A DNA stretch of 8,877 bases from Firmicutes bacterium UBA7709. GTDB taxonomy: Bacteria; Bacillota_A; Clostridia; Peptostreptococcales; Anaerovoracaceae. Location: the NCBI GenBank assembly GCA_002482405.1, contig DLFX01000170.1, positions 3,575 through 12,451 of the forward strand, given 5' to 3'. Both the position numbers and the translations under genes were made by a program. The notes beneath the pieces were generated by a model. The model saw only the letters and a program-made list of their open reading frames with translations. It was not told where the DNA came from and ran no database searches. This document shows positions 1-5,929 of this stretch, piece after piece (position 1 is the stretch's first letter; each line of letters begins with the position of its first letter).

Positions 1-84
1 TGTGCCCAGCCATTTCGTATACCGGTCTATCTCGATATACCCCTTTTGATGAAATATGTTCTTGACAGAAATGCCGGCCTTCTG

Positions 85-921
85 TTATTCGCCCGCGTTT
101 TCAATCAATTCCGCAGGAGTCTTAGCGCCCTTGTCCAGAATATCGTCTACTTTTTTCTCTACGCTGGGCTTGAAGGGATTATACTTGTCGAAATATCCGC
201 AATTGCCGTGTTCTTTCGTGATTTTCTGCAGCTGGGAAACGATAGCCGGCCAGCTTTTGGTCAGCGCGGCATTGATGGCGCCTGAATAATCCTTCATCAT
301 GGCAGGATCCGCCGCGAGCTGATCTCTTAGGCCCTTGGATGCGGCTATTTGAACGCCTCCAAGCTGATAGCCATTAAACGATTTATTCTGATTCACGATG
401 TTGCTGTCCATGTTTCCGGCAATGCGGTCGGGAACGCTGAGGGTTTTTACATCATAACCTTTGGCGAGCAGATGCAGTCTGATCAATTCCGCCAGCAGCT
501 TGTTCTGGCCGCCGATATAGGTGGTTTCGCCATCGCCGGCAGCTCCGACGATGGAAACCGTGTAAGCCGAATCCTGGACTAAATCCACGGCTTCCGGTTC
601 GTCAAAATTGATGGCCTTCATAAAAAGGCTACTGTTATCCGCTGTTTTCAAGCCTTCAAATACATAGGTATTATACTTGCCATACCCTTGCAGAGCCTCC
701 GCCAGCTCTGAAGTGCCCCTTTCGATCCCTCCCCCATGGATCGCTAAAATCGTCGTTTTGCTTCCGATGTCAGATGCTTTTATATTATAATCCGCCGGGT
801 TTTCCACGGCGGCCAGATCGGCGAAGCTATGGTAGCCCCCCGTGAAAGCGTAAACGCTTGTGCCGACGCCGAACGTAAACACTAAAGCAAACGTTAAAAT
901 TTTGGCCAGTTGTTTTTTCAT
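85..921 (-). CDS. Secreted poly-gamma-glutamate hydrolase (PghP/DUF867) family protein, possibly inactive
   Basis: 278 residues. An ATG start follows an AAAGGGG ribosome binding site. The N-terminus is a signal peptide: KK at residues 2-3, a hydrophobic core at about 8-22, and a likely cut after SVYA (residue 25), so the mature protein should be exported. The fold is that of the zinc-dependent PGA hydrolases related to M14 carboxypeptidases. The first metal motif is clear: H62-GGG-I-E67-RGTSE at 62-72. The family landmarks YIGGQN (135-140) and GGVQ...SKGLRD (188-200) are also present. Two expected active-site residues appear to be missing. The segment usually read SIHG is SIVG here (V125), and the usual Glu in GVQLE is Ala (GVQIA, 189-193). 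It is the last gene of the pgs operon, where other bacteria carry a PGA-releasing or anchoring enzyme (PgdS, CapD). The family call is firm, the catalytic role is uncertain, and a PGA-binding role is possible. Confidence 0.85.
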   Translation of the reverse strand: MKKQLAKILTFALVFTFGVGTSVYAFTGGYHSFADLAAVENPADYNIKASDIGSKTTILAIHGGGIERGTSELAEALQGYGKYNTYVFEGLKTADNSSLFMKAINFDEPEAVDLVQDSAYTVSIVGAAGDGETTYIGGQNKLLAELIRLHLLAKGYDVKTLSVPDRIAGNMDSNIVNQNKSFNGYQLGGVQIAASKGLRDQLAADPAMMKDYSGAINAALTKSWPAIVSQLQKITKEHGNCGYFDKYNPFKPSVEKKVDDILDKGAKTPAELIENAGE

Positions 922-947
922 ACTAATCTAACCCCTTTCTGAAATCA

Positions 948-1103
948 CTATCGTAACAGATAATCCACAGCAAGGACCATCAGTGTCAGCCCTGTTACCA
1001 CAAGCGTCTGATGGCTGGTATTTCTCTTGCTGATCTTAATAAGATACAGGCATTTTTCCTGCAGGGTCAAAGCTCGAAACCCTTCCGGTTCTAAAATGCT
1101 CAT
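948..1103 (-). CDS. Small single-span membrane peptide in the pgs operon (PgsE/CapE position)
   Basis: 51 codons starting at ATG 1103, with a near-perfect AGGAGGTG ribosome binding site at about 1109-1116, ending in TAG at 948-950. It begins MSILEPEGFRALTLQ and ends LVVTGLTLMVLAVDYLLR. This gives a charged, probably cytoplasmic N-terminal half (about 1-31) and one hydrophobic helix at about 33-50. It lies 19 bases after pgsC and 26 bases before the hydrolase gene, so it belongs to the operon. Its position and size match PgsE/CapE, the small accessory peptides of Bacillus PGA synthases. As I recall it, B. subtilis PgsE has its membrane segment at the N-terminus, whereas here it is at the C-terminus. 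I therefore see similarity of context and not of sequence. The gene is real on the strength of its ribosome binding site, spacing and composition. Its function is inferred. Confidence 0.75.
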   Translation of the reverse strand: MSILEPEGFRALTLQEKCLYLIKISKRNTSHQTLVVTGLTLMVLAVDYLLR

Positions 1104-1122
1104 TTTACACCTCCTTTCCAGC

Positions 1123-1575
1123 TCAAATATCTATATGCAACAACATTGTGCACCCGTAAGTCACCGCAAGCATCAATCCGGTGCTTAAAAACGTGGTCGC
1201 CAGTCCCTGGCGCTGGATCGTGTTTGCCAGTAATCCGGGCACGACAATGCCGACTGCCGCAAGTCCTGAGATATTGATGTAATCAAACGGTATTACCATT
1301 TGCAGCAGGAACTGCAGGACGATCGATATCGTCACCATCGCTGCAAATTTTCTTTTACCGTATAAGATGGTCAGCTTGCTCACTCCGAAGCCAACGATCA
1401 GGTATGTCAGAATGCTGATAAAAAATGTCATAAATATGGTCTGAGGCTGCTTAACAAGTAAGGCTAAATAACCGGGAACGACAAGACCGGCAGGTAAAAC
1501 CCCCGTTATTTCTGTAAACAGCAGGCTCAAAATCACTCCTATAATGATAACTGTGTCAATATCTGTAAGCTGCAA
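1123..1575 (-). CDS. pgsC: Poly-gamma-glutamate synthase membrane subunit PgsC/CapC
   Basis: 150 residues, matching the usual PgsC/CapC length of about 149. This is the polytopic membrane partner of PgsB and forms the PGA synthase/export complex with it. The start is TTG at 1573-1575, placed by an AGGAGGG ribosome binding site just upstream and by the conserved N-terminus MQLTDIDTVIIIGVILSLLF. Hydrophobic segments lie at about 8-26, 28-42, 46-66, 79-99, 103-120 and 126-146. Two similar segments, AGLVVPGYLALLVK (29-42) and VGIVVPGLLANTIQ (108-121), suggest an internal duplication with a re-entrant or helix-breaking VVPG. It sits 18 bases after pgsB. The gene that normally follows, pgsA/capA, is absent; a 51-codon membrane peptide follows instead. 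The family call is firm. Confidence 0.94.
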   Translation of the reverse strand: MQLTDIDTVIIIGVILSLLFTEITGVLPAGLVVPGYLALLVKQPQTIFMTFFISILTYLIVGFGVSKLTILYGKRKFAAMVTISIVLQFLLQMVIPFDYINISGLAAVGIVVPGLLANTIQRQGLATTFLSTGLMLAVTYGCTMLLHIDI

Positions 1576-1593
1576 CGGTTTACCCTCCTTTAT

Positions 1594-2751
1594 TCACTCC
1601 TGAATGATCAAATCAACTAATTCCTGTCCCCCGCCGTGTATGTTGCCGATGCCGAAGATCACCCTGTCCAGAAAATAGTCCCGGATCATTTGATAAACCT
1701 CATGGGGAGACAGGCCTTCGGCGTTGATATACTTTCCAGGCGCTATTTTTTTCGAATTGACTCCTTCGGTAACCGGGGACACGGTCTTGCCCATGGCGAC
1801 GAGAATGTCGATTTTCATACTCGGCAGGACGTCCTCCGCAAGCTGCAGGGTCCTGTCCACCCGGTCGGACCGGCAATTGACGATCACCATAGGGTTGTCC
1901 GTCCTATAGCCTACGGCTGTGACGTGATCCCAGATCATGTTGATGGAATTCGGGTCGTTGGCGGCAAATCCGTTTACAAAATAGGATGGGGTGTCATTGG
2001 CCAGGGGATAGATCATCAGGGCTCCCGGATCAGGGGCGGCCTTCAGCATGCCCTTTAACGCCGTTTCCTTATCAATGTTCAGGGCCTTCGCTACAGCCAG
2101 GGCAATGGCGATATTCTCCGGGAAAAGGATGTATCTGAATTTTTCCATATACCCGTCAGGGATCTCCTTTTCATCGGCGATCAGCACCCTGCAGTTTCGT
2201 TTTTCGGCTTCCCTCGTAAAATAATCGTTGTAATCCCCATCGCTGATGACAAGAGTCCCGTCCCGGGGAATCCCGGACGTAAAGGACTCAGCGATAAAGT
2301 CCAGAGTCGGACCGCATAAGTCCATATGGTCTTTCCGTACATTGACGATGACACCGAGATTAGCTTTGATGAGCTTGTCCTGAAAAATGATCTGATAATC
2401 GGGATTGACGGCCATACATTCCGTTACAAAGGCTGTTGCGCCAAGTTCGGCCGCTTTTTTGACAACTTTTTTCTGTTCTATGATATTGGGACCCAGAGGT
2501 CCCCGTTTAATAGGCTCCTCCTCTTCCCGGTTCCAATAGATGATCCTCGCGCTGGTCCCCGTCGTCTTTCCGACGACCTCCAGCCCTGCTTCTCTCAGAA
2601 TACCGGTGATCAGCCTGGTGGCGGTGGATTTCCCCCTTGTGCCGTTCACATTGATCCTGAGCCCGATCCTGTTTAAGTTTTTATTGTGTCTGATTTGCTC
2701 ATAGATTCCTAAAAGAAAAACGAAGACCATGAGCGCTATTGCAAACTGCAA
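1594..2751 (-). CDS. pgsB: Poly-gamma-glutamate synthase ligase subunit PgsB/CapB
   Basis: 385 residues, close to the 393 of the B. subtilis protein. It is an ATP-dependent amide ligase of the Mur-ligase superfamily that activates glutamate carboxylates and extends the gamma-linked chain at the inner membrane face. Visible features: an N-terminal membrane anchor (about 2-17), a Mur-type P-loop NGTRGKST (36-43), the NVRKDHMDLCGPT block, the GFAANDPNS block, NCRSDRVDR, and a C-terminal GIGNIHGGGQE. All of these are hallmark PgsB/CapB segments. The start is TTG at 2749-2751, chosen because an AAAGGAGA ribosome binding site stands about 8 bases upstream and the membrane anchor begins there. It is the first gene of the operon, preceded by a -10-like TATAAT at 2803-2808. 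Nothing is missing in the reading frame. Confidence 0.95.
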   Translation of the reverse strand: MQFAIALMVFVFLLGIYEQIRHNKNLNRIGLRINVNGTRGKSTATRLITGILREAGLEVVGKTTGTSARIIYWNREEEEPIKRGPLGPNIIEQKKVVKKAAELGATAFVTECMAVNPDYQIIFQDKLIKANLGVIVNVRKDHMDLCGPTLDFIAESFTSGIPRDGTLVISDGDYNDYFTREAEKRNCRVLIADEKEIPDGYMEKFRYILFPENIAIALAVAKALNIDKETALKGMLKAAPDPGALMIYPLANDTPSYFVNGFAANDPNSINMIWDHVTAVGYRTDNPMVIVNCRSDRVDRTLQLAEDVLPSMKIDILVAMGKTVSPVTEGVNSKKIAPGKYINAEGLSPHEVYQMIRDYFLDRVIFGIGNIHGGGQELVDLIIQE

Positions 2752-2802
2752 ATCGATCTCTCCTTTCTTTAACGGCTTGCCGGTTCGGCCGCTTTACTTT
2801 CA

Positions 2803-2831
2803 ATTATACGAAACCAAAATGAACAAACATT
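2803..2831 (-). promoter_or_regulatory. Putative promoter of the pgs operon
   Basis: On the minus strand a consensus -10 hexamer TATAAT occupies 2808-2803, about 50 bases before the pgsB start. At the 17-base distance the -35 hexamer is only AATGTT (2831-2826), a poor match, so an activator may be needed. The upstream DNA is AT-rich and contains the palindrome AACAATTGTT at 2865-2874, about 40 bases above the -35 position, which could be a regulator site. The terminator at 2893-2920 insulates this promoter from the upstream gene. The assignment rests on the -10 element alone. Confidence 0.45.
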
Positions 2832-2892
2832 TTCAGGAGTTTGAAGATTTGTTGCCGAATTTTGAACAATTGTTACAGGTTTTTCAGATACG

Positions 2893-2920
2893 AAAAAAAG
2901 CCCTGAATTCCGGGCTTTTT
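2893..2920 (-). terminator. Intrinsic terminator after the 140-residue protein gene
   Basis: The stem is AAAAAGCCC (2895-2903) paired with GGGCTTTTT (2912-2920), around an 8-base loop that contains GAATTC. Read on the minus strand the hairpin runs into seven T, and it begins about 25 bases past the stop codon at 2945. It therefore ends the upstream minus-strand unit and separates it from the pgs promoter. On the plus strand it also has five T, but no gene needs it there. Confidence 0.85.
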
Positions 2921-2944
2921 CGATGTATCAGATCTATGATTGTT

Positions 2945-3367
2945 TTAAATTTTTATGTCAACTTTGGGTAGGTCAGCCGCGGTTATGGCAACCGTGGGTA
3001 TCTCTGCTGCGGTTATGTCAACCGCAGGCTCATCATCCTTTGAAAGCTGCTTGTACTGATACGGATTGCTTTTGGGAAAGCGCATCGAAATCGATTTGAA
3101 ATATAGCGCGGGGTCATGCTCCCGCAAATAACGATGATCCGCCGGAGGGACCTTGTCTCCTCCCGCGATACGCCTTGAAATTTCCATGCATGTCATCAGC
3201 TGTTTCAGTTTTCCTCTTTCTTCTTCCATCTGCTGACCCATGATTCCCAGCTGCTGCACACAGTCGTCCTTCTCTTGCAGCCGTTTCTCCAGGGTTTCTC
3301 CGGTCTGCGTTCCGTCGAGCTGCCGGTTATTAACATAATGATAAGCTCTGCTGTTTTCAATTTGCAT
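2945..3367 (-). CDS. Unidentified coiled-coil protein with C-terminal repeats
   Basis: 140 residues; I do not recognise a named family. An ATG start at 3367 is preceded by an AAGGGG ribosome binding site 7 bases away. There is no signal peptide or membrane segment, so it is probably cytoplasmic. Residues about 23-66 are rich in E, K, Q and L, consistent with a coiled coil. The middle, RRIAGGDKVPPADHRYLREHDP... (65-90), resembles short conserved stretches in clostridial hypothetical proteins; this is from memory and weak. The C-terminus is built of ten-residue units starting with Pro: PAVDITAAEI, PTVAITAADL, PKVDIKI (114-140), encoded by a 30-bp DNA repeat. It lies 80 bases after the MFS gene with no clear promoter between them, so cotranscription is plausible. 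A terminator follows. Confidence 0.75.
   Translation of the reverse strand: MQIENSRAYHYVNNRQLDGTQTGETLEKRLQEKDDCVQQLGIMGQQMEEERGKLKQLMTCMEISRRIAGGDKVPPADHRYLREHDPALYFKSISMRFPKSNPYQYKQLSKDDEPAVDITAAEIPTVAITAADLPKVDIKI
2951..3028. repeat. 30-bp imperfect tandem repeat, 2.6 copies
   Basis: The units begin at 2951, 2981 and 3011. Each contains a variant of GGTTATGTCAACCG (TTTTATGTCAACTT in the first, GGTTATGGCAACCG in the second), followed by GGGTAnnTCnGCnGC in the first two. The period is exactly ten codons, so copy changes would keep the reading frame. It encodes the repeated C-terminal tail of the 140-residue protein. Confidence 0.85.
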
Positions 3368-3447
3368 TTCATCACCCCTTTTTTATTATTCCGTCATTTC
3401 CCCTTTTCTTATTTATCGGCACACTTCTTCTTAATATTAGCATTATC

Positions 3448-4590
3448 TCATCGCCTGTATAATCCGAACCCTACATATAAAATGATGCCGATGATATTGT
3501 AGATGGAAAAGAAGAGATATACCGACGGCCCGCCGTAACGGTCGAGGATCACGCCTCCCGCGAGCTGGCACAGAATCGCGCTGCTGCTGGAAGCGAACGC
3601 CTGGTATAGAGACATCGCCATGCCAATGACAGCCGGTTCTACAAGTTTTGCGACATAGCGGATAAACTCTACCAGCAGAATCCCGTTCACCATTCCCTGA
3701 AGGAAAAATGTTCCGATCAGAAGCGCAGGGGAGGGTCCGGTGCTGTACCAGAAAAAACGCAGCGCCGATATGATCATGGATGCCAGGATCATCTTTTCCA
3801 TTCCCAGCAGTTTTTCCAGCTTTCCCGTCCACGCCATAAACGGAGCTTCCGCGGCGCACATGAGCAGAAAGGCGACGCCGACGCCCGCGATGGTTCCCCC
3901 TACATCCTTGTACAGAAAGCTGAAATACGTATTGTTGGCCACGTTGGTTCCCAGAACAAAGAACGCGGCAAACAGCAGCGCCATCAATTTTCTGTTTTTA
4001 AGAAGGACCAGGTAATTCCGATGCTCCTTTTTCACAGGCTCGGACCCATGTTCCCCGCGCATTCCGCGCCTCTTCAAGCGCAGCATGATGATCCATGCGA
4101 TGGTATAGCAGGACGCGCAAAGCGGTAAAATGATAACCATGCCCTTGATATGCGCCAATTGTCCCGCGACAAAAACCGCCGCGGCGTAACTGAGGGCGCC
4201 CCATTTTCTTACAGACCCGAAATGGATCCGGTTCTCCAGGGTCATGGCGTCGGTAAGGGGCATGACAGGCGCCTGAAAAAAGAAGAAGATGGCGTAACCT
4301 ATCAGAAAGACGGGATATGATTTCGCAAAAGCCAATCCGGCGATGACCAGGGACGCGATAATGCATAAAGCAATAACGACGTGGGTACTGTCCTTGCTGT
4401 GGTGGGACCGGTATCCCCAAAACGGCGAAGCGCCGATTCCCACAGCGGTGGCAGTGGCGGTCACAAGCCCGATCTGCACACCCGAAAACCCGATGCTTGC
4501 GAGATATTGCCCGATCAGAGGGAACAGCGTCCCGATAGCTCCGTATGTGAATATATAAATTCCTGCAAAACTGTAATATTTATTATCCAT
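3448..4590 (-). CDS. Major facilitator superfamily transporter, LacY/HcaT-like (MFS_1_like)
   Basis: 380 residues with about 12 hydrophobic segments, the normal size for this group. It is a predicted inner-membrane secondary transporter. The first segment, YYSFAGIYIFTYGAIGTLFP (5-24), and the DAMTLENRIHFGSVRKWG block (114-131) resemble the LacY / 3-phenylpropionate permease (HcaT) / nucleoside symporter branch. In that branch a similar R-x-WG motif follows the third or fourth segment. A basic loop at about residues 172-190 probably separates the N and C halves. The start is ATG 4590: an in-frame TAG at 4594-4596 excludes any upstream start. There is no ribosome binding site, and the predicted promoter puts the transcript start at or one to two bases before the ATG, suggesting a leaderless mRNA. 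The substrate cannot be told from sequence, and the neighbouring PGA operon is separated by a terminator. Confidence 0.88.
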   Translation of the reverse strand: MDNKYYSFAGIYIFTYGAIGTLFPLIGQYLASIGFSGVQIGLVTATATAVGIGASPFWGYRSHHSKDSTHVVIALCIIASLVIAGLAFAKSYPVFLIGYAIFFFFQAPVMPLTDAMTLENRIHFGSVRKWGALSYAAAVFVAGQLAHIKGMVIILPLCASCYTIAWIIMLRLKRRGMRGEHGSEPVKKEHRNYLVLLKNRKLMALLFAAFFVLGTNVANNTYFSFLYKDVGGTIAGVGVAFLLMCAAEAPFMAWTGKLEKLLGMEKMILASMIISALRFFWYSTGPSPALLIGTFFLQGMVNGILLVEFIRYVAKLVEPAVIGMAMSLYQAFASSSSAILCQLAGGVILDRYGGPSVYLFFSIYNIIGIILYVGFGLYRR

Positions 4591-4597
4591 ATTCTAA

Positions 4598-4626
4598 AGT
4601 ATAACAGCGCTGTTTTGCGCGCACAA
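4598..4626 (-). promoter_or_regulatory. Promoter with spacer palindrome for the MFS gene
   Basis: On the minus strand the hexamers are TTGTGC (-35, 4626-4621), a 17-base spacer, and TATACT (-10, 4603-4598). The start point would fall at about 4590-4592, that is at the ATG. The spacer contains a perfect 12-bp palindrome, AACAGCGCTGTT (4603-4614), the classical place for a repressor to block RNA polymerase. A GCGCGC stretch (4617-4622) lies next to it. The -10 and spacing are good; the -35 is weak. Confidence 0.55.
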
Positions 4627-4668
4627 TAGTTGCATTGGAAATCGGCAAAGAAAAAAGTTTCCACTCAC

Positions 4669-4682
4669 CGCGGCTCGCCGCG
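4669..4682 (+). other. GC-rich hairpin in the DUF421 leader
   Basis: CGCGG (4669-4673) pairs with CCGCG (4678-4682) around the loop CTCG. It lies about 20 bases upstream of the ribosome binding site of the DUF421 gene. There is no T-run, so it is not a terminator. It may be an mRNA leader stem or a DNA palindrome for a regulator. The role is unknown. Confidence 0.4.
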
Positions 4683-4713
4683 TCATCAATATGATTTCCT
4701 GGAGGTGGTTTTC

Positions 4714-5424
4714 ATGATGATCATAATGATTCGGACGGTAATTCTGTATTTTGTCGTTCTCTTTGTCATACGCGTCATGGGAAAGGCGGAGCTGTCGAAG
4801 ATGGACCCCTTTGAAATGGTGGTGCTCTTCATGATAGCAGAGTTGGCGGCAATCCCCATCGAATCCCTTGATATCCCACTGCTGAACGGCGCCGCCGCCA
4901 TCATTACCCTTCTTTTCCTGGAAGTGGCCATATCTTTCTTATCCCTTAAGAGTGAGAAGTTCAATAAGCTTCTGAACGGCGGTCCCAGCATCATCATCAG
5001 CCACGGAAAAATCAACAATCGAGAAATGAAAAGGCAACGGCTTACCATCGACGAACTGATGCAGCAGCTGCGGCTTAAAAATTTTCCATCTCTGGCGGAC
5101 GTGGAATATGCCGTCTTTGAAGCCAACGGGGATCTGAGCATCATTCCCAAGCCCGGAAAGGCTCCGCTGACTCCCGAAGATATGGGCATTCCTGTGTCTT
5201 CCAAGGTGGTGCCGACGGTCCTTATCTCCGACGGGCATTTCTATAAAGAAAATCTCGAAAAGCTGGGAAAGGAAGAAAGCTATCTGAAAAAGGAGCTTTT
5301 AAAGGTAAAGCTCGACGACTATTCCCAGGTATTTCTCTGTTTTTATGATGAAAAGAAAGCGCTTCACATCTACCCCTACGGGAAGAACGTCAACGATCCG
5401 AAAAGCGAGGTGACCCCGAAATGA
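4714..5424 (+). CDS. DUF421 (YetF/YdfR-like) membrane protein
   Basis: 236 residues. I start it at ATG 4714 because a GGAGGTGG ribosome binding site at 4701-4708 fits this codon. An in-frame ATG at 4630 has no such site and would add 28 polar residues before the first membrane helix. Three hydrophobic segments (about 3-20, 33-48, 57-77) precede a cytoplasmic part. Family hallmarks are RVMGKAELSKMDPFEMVVLF (20-39) and, in the soluble domain, GKINNREM...RLTIDELMQQLR (98-120) with DVEYAVFEANGDLSI (129-143). Members such as B. subtilis YetF are membrane proteins of unknown biochemical role. The gene overlaps the following DUF4363 gene by four bases (ATGA), so the two are translationally coupled and probably work together. 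No convincing promoter is visible upstream. Confidence 0.92.
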   Translation: MMIIMIRTVILYFVVLFVIRVMGKAELSKMDPFEMVVLFMIAELAAIPIESLDIPLLNGAAAIITLLFLEVAISFLSLKSEKFNKLLNGGPSIIISHGKINNREMKRQRLTIDELMQQLRLKNFPSLADVEYAVFEANGDLSIIPKPGKAPLTPEDMGIPVSSKVVPTVLISDGHFYKENLEKLGKEESYLKKELLKVKLDDYSQVFLCFYDEKKALHIYPYGKNVNDPKSEVTPK

Positions 5425-5804
5425 AGGCGCTGATCATCTCCATTGCCTGTATGGTTCTCCTGATCACGAGCTGGTGCTTTTTTGTCGGTTTTTCAGACAA
5501 GACCATCCACGGAATGATGAATTCCATCGAAGACGATATCCTTGTCAGCGTATACGCGGAGAATTGGGACAAGGCGGAAGACCAGTTCGACGACCTGTCC
5601 GGAAAATGGCATAAACAAAAAAAGGTCTACACTTTCTTTTTCAATACTCTGGATATCAACGAAACGGATTATTCCATCGCCAGGGCAAAGAACTATATCC
5701 ATGCAAGGGATATATCCCTTGCCTCCGGCGAGCTGAACTGCGTCAAGGAACAGCTCGGGTTTCTTCATCTGAATGAATTAATAACCCTTGATAATATATT
5801 CTGA
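5421..5804 (+). CDS. DUF4363 family protein
   Basis: 127 residues. It begins with a single N-terminal membrane anchor (about 3-24, ALIISIACMVLLITSWCFFV), followed by a soluble, mostly helical and charged domain that probably sits outside the membrane. The shape (one anchor plus about 100 residues with spaced aromatic residues) and the position directly after a DUF421 gene match the DUF4363 family found next to DUF421 in clostridia. The start ATG overlaps the TGA of the upstream gene (ATGA at 5421-5424). The promoter of the next transcription unit lies over its last codons. The biochemical function of the family is unknown to me. Confidence 0.8.
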   Translation: MKALIISIACMVLLITSWCFFVGFSDKTIHGMMNSIEDDILVSVYAENWDKAEDQFDDLSGKWHKQKKVYTFFFNTLDINETDYSIARAKNYIHARDISLASGELNCVKEQLGFLHLNELITLDNIF

Positions 5805-5816
5805 CTATGATAATAT
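5788..5816 (+). promoter_or_regulatory. Promoter of the THF riboswitch-folT unit
   Basis: TTGATA (-35, 5788-5793), a 17-base spacer, and TAATAT (-10, 5811-5816) with an extended TGA just before it. This is a strong housekeeping-type promoter. The start point is expected at about 5822-5824, exactly where stem P1 of the riboswitch begins. The -35 element lies inside the last codons of the DUF4363 gene. Confidence 0.8.
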
Positions 5817-5822
5817 CCAAAT

Positions 5823-5916
5823 CAGTAGAGTAAATATTGTGCGTAAAGTGTCATGAGATGGGATGTTGCTTATGAACGAAAAACGGAAGGTTTGCGGTAC
5901 AATATTGCATCCACTG
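5823..5916 (+). promoter_or_regulatory. Tetrahydrofolate riboswitch (class I, folT motif)
   Basis: The layout matches the known THF riboswitch upstream of folT. P1: CAGT (5823-5826) pairs with ACTG (5913-5916). The unpaired AGAGTA follows. P2: AATATTGT (5833-5840) pairs with ACAATATT (5899-5906), eight base pairs. P3: TCAT (5851-5854) pairs with ATGA (5872-5875) and closes a loop with GGGATGTTGC. The signature pseudoknot is visible: GGATG (5861-5865) pairs with CATCC (5908-5912) in the conserved TTGCATCC segment. The position directly before a folate transporter gene fits. Binding of reduced folates should lower folT expression. The structure is read by eye. Confidence 0.92.
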
Positions 5917-5929
5917 CTGCATTAAGGAC

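Noticed and set aside
1..84. Open minus-strand frame after the hydrolase stop codon, continuing to the window edge
   Set aside because: It is open and reads plausibly (…IEIDRYTKWLGT), but has no ATG, GTG or TTG start and no clear ribosome binding site in the visible part, so I cannot tell read-through from a new gene or chance.
2865..2874. AACAATTGTT palindrome as a defined operator
   Set aside because: A 10-bp AT-rich palindrome in an AT-rich spacer is expected by chance often enough; mentioned only as a possibility under the pgs promoter.
3443..4420. Alternative minus-strand frames inside the MFS gene
   Set aside because: Composition rich in Arg, Gly and His, no membrane segments and no start signals; they are out-of-frame readings of the transporter gene.
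4630..4658. TTGCAT followed 17 bases later by AAAAGT as a DUF421 promoter
   Set aside because: The -10 matches only three of six positions; no alternative or sporulation-type promoter was convincing either.
4630..4713. N-terminal extension of the DUF421 gene from ATG 4630
   Set aside because: There is no ribosome binding site at 4630, the added residues are polar and unlike the family, and a strong site supports ATG 4714.
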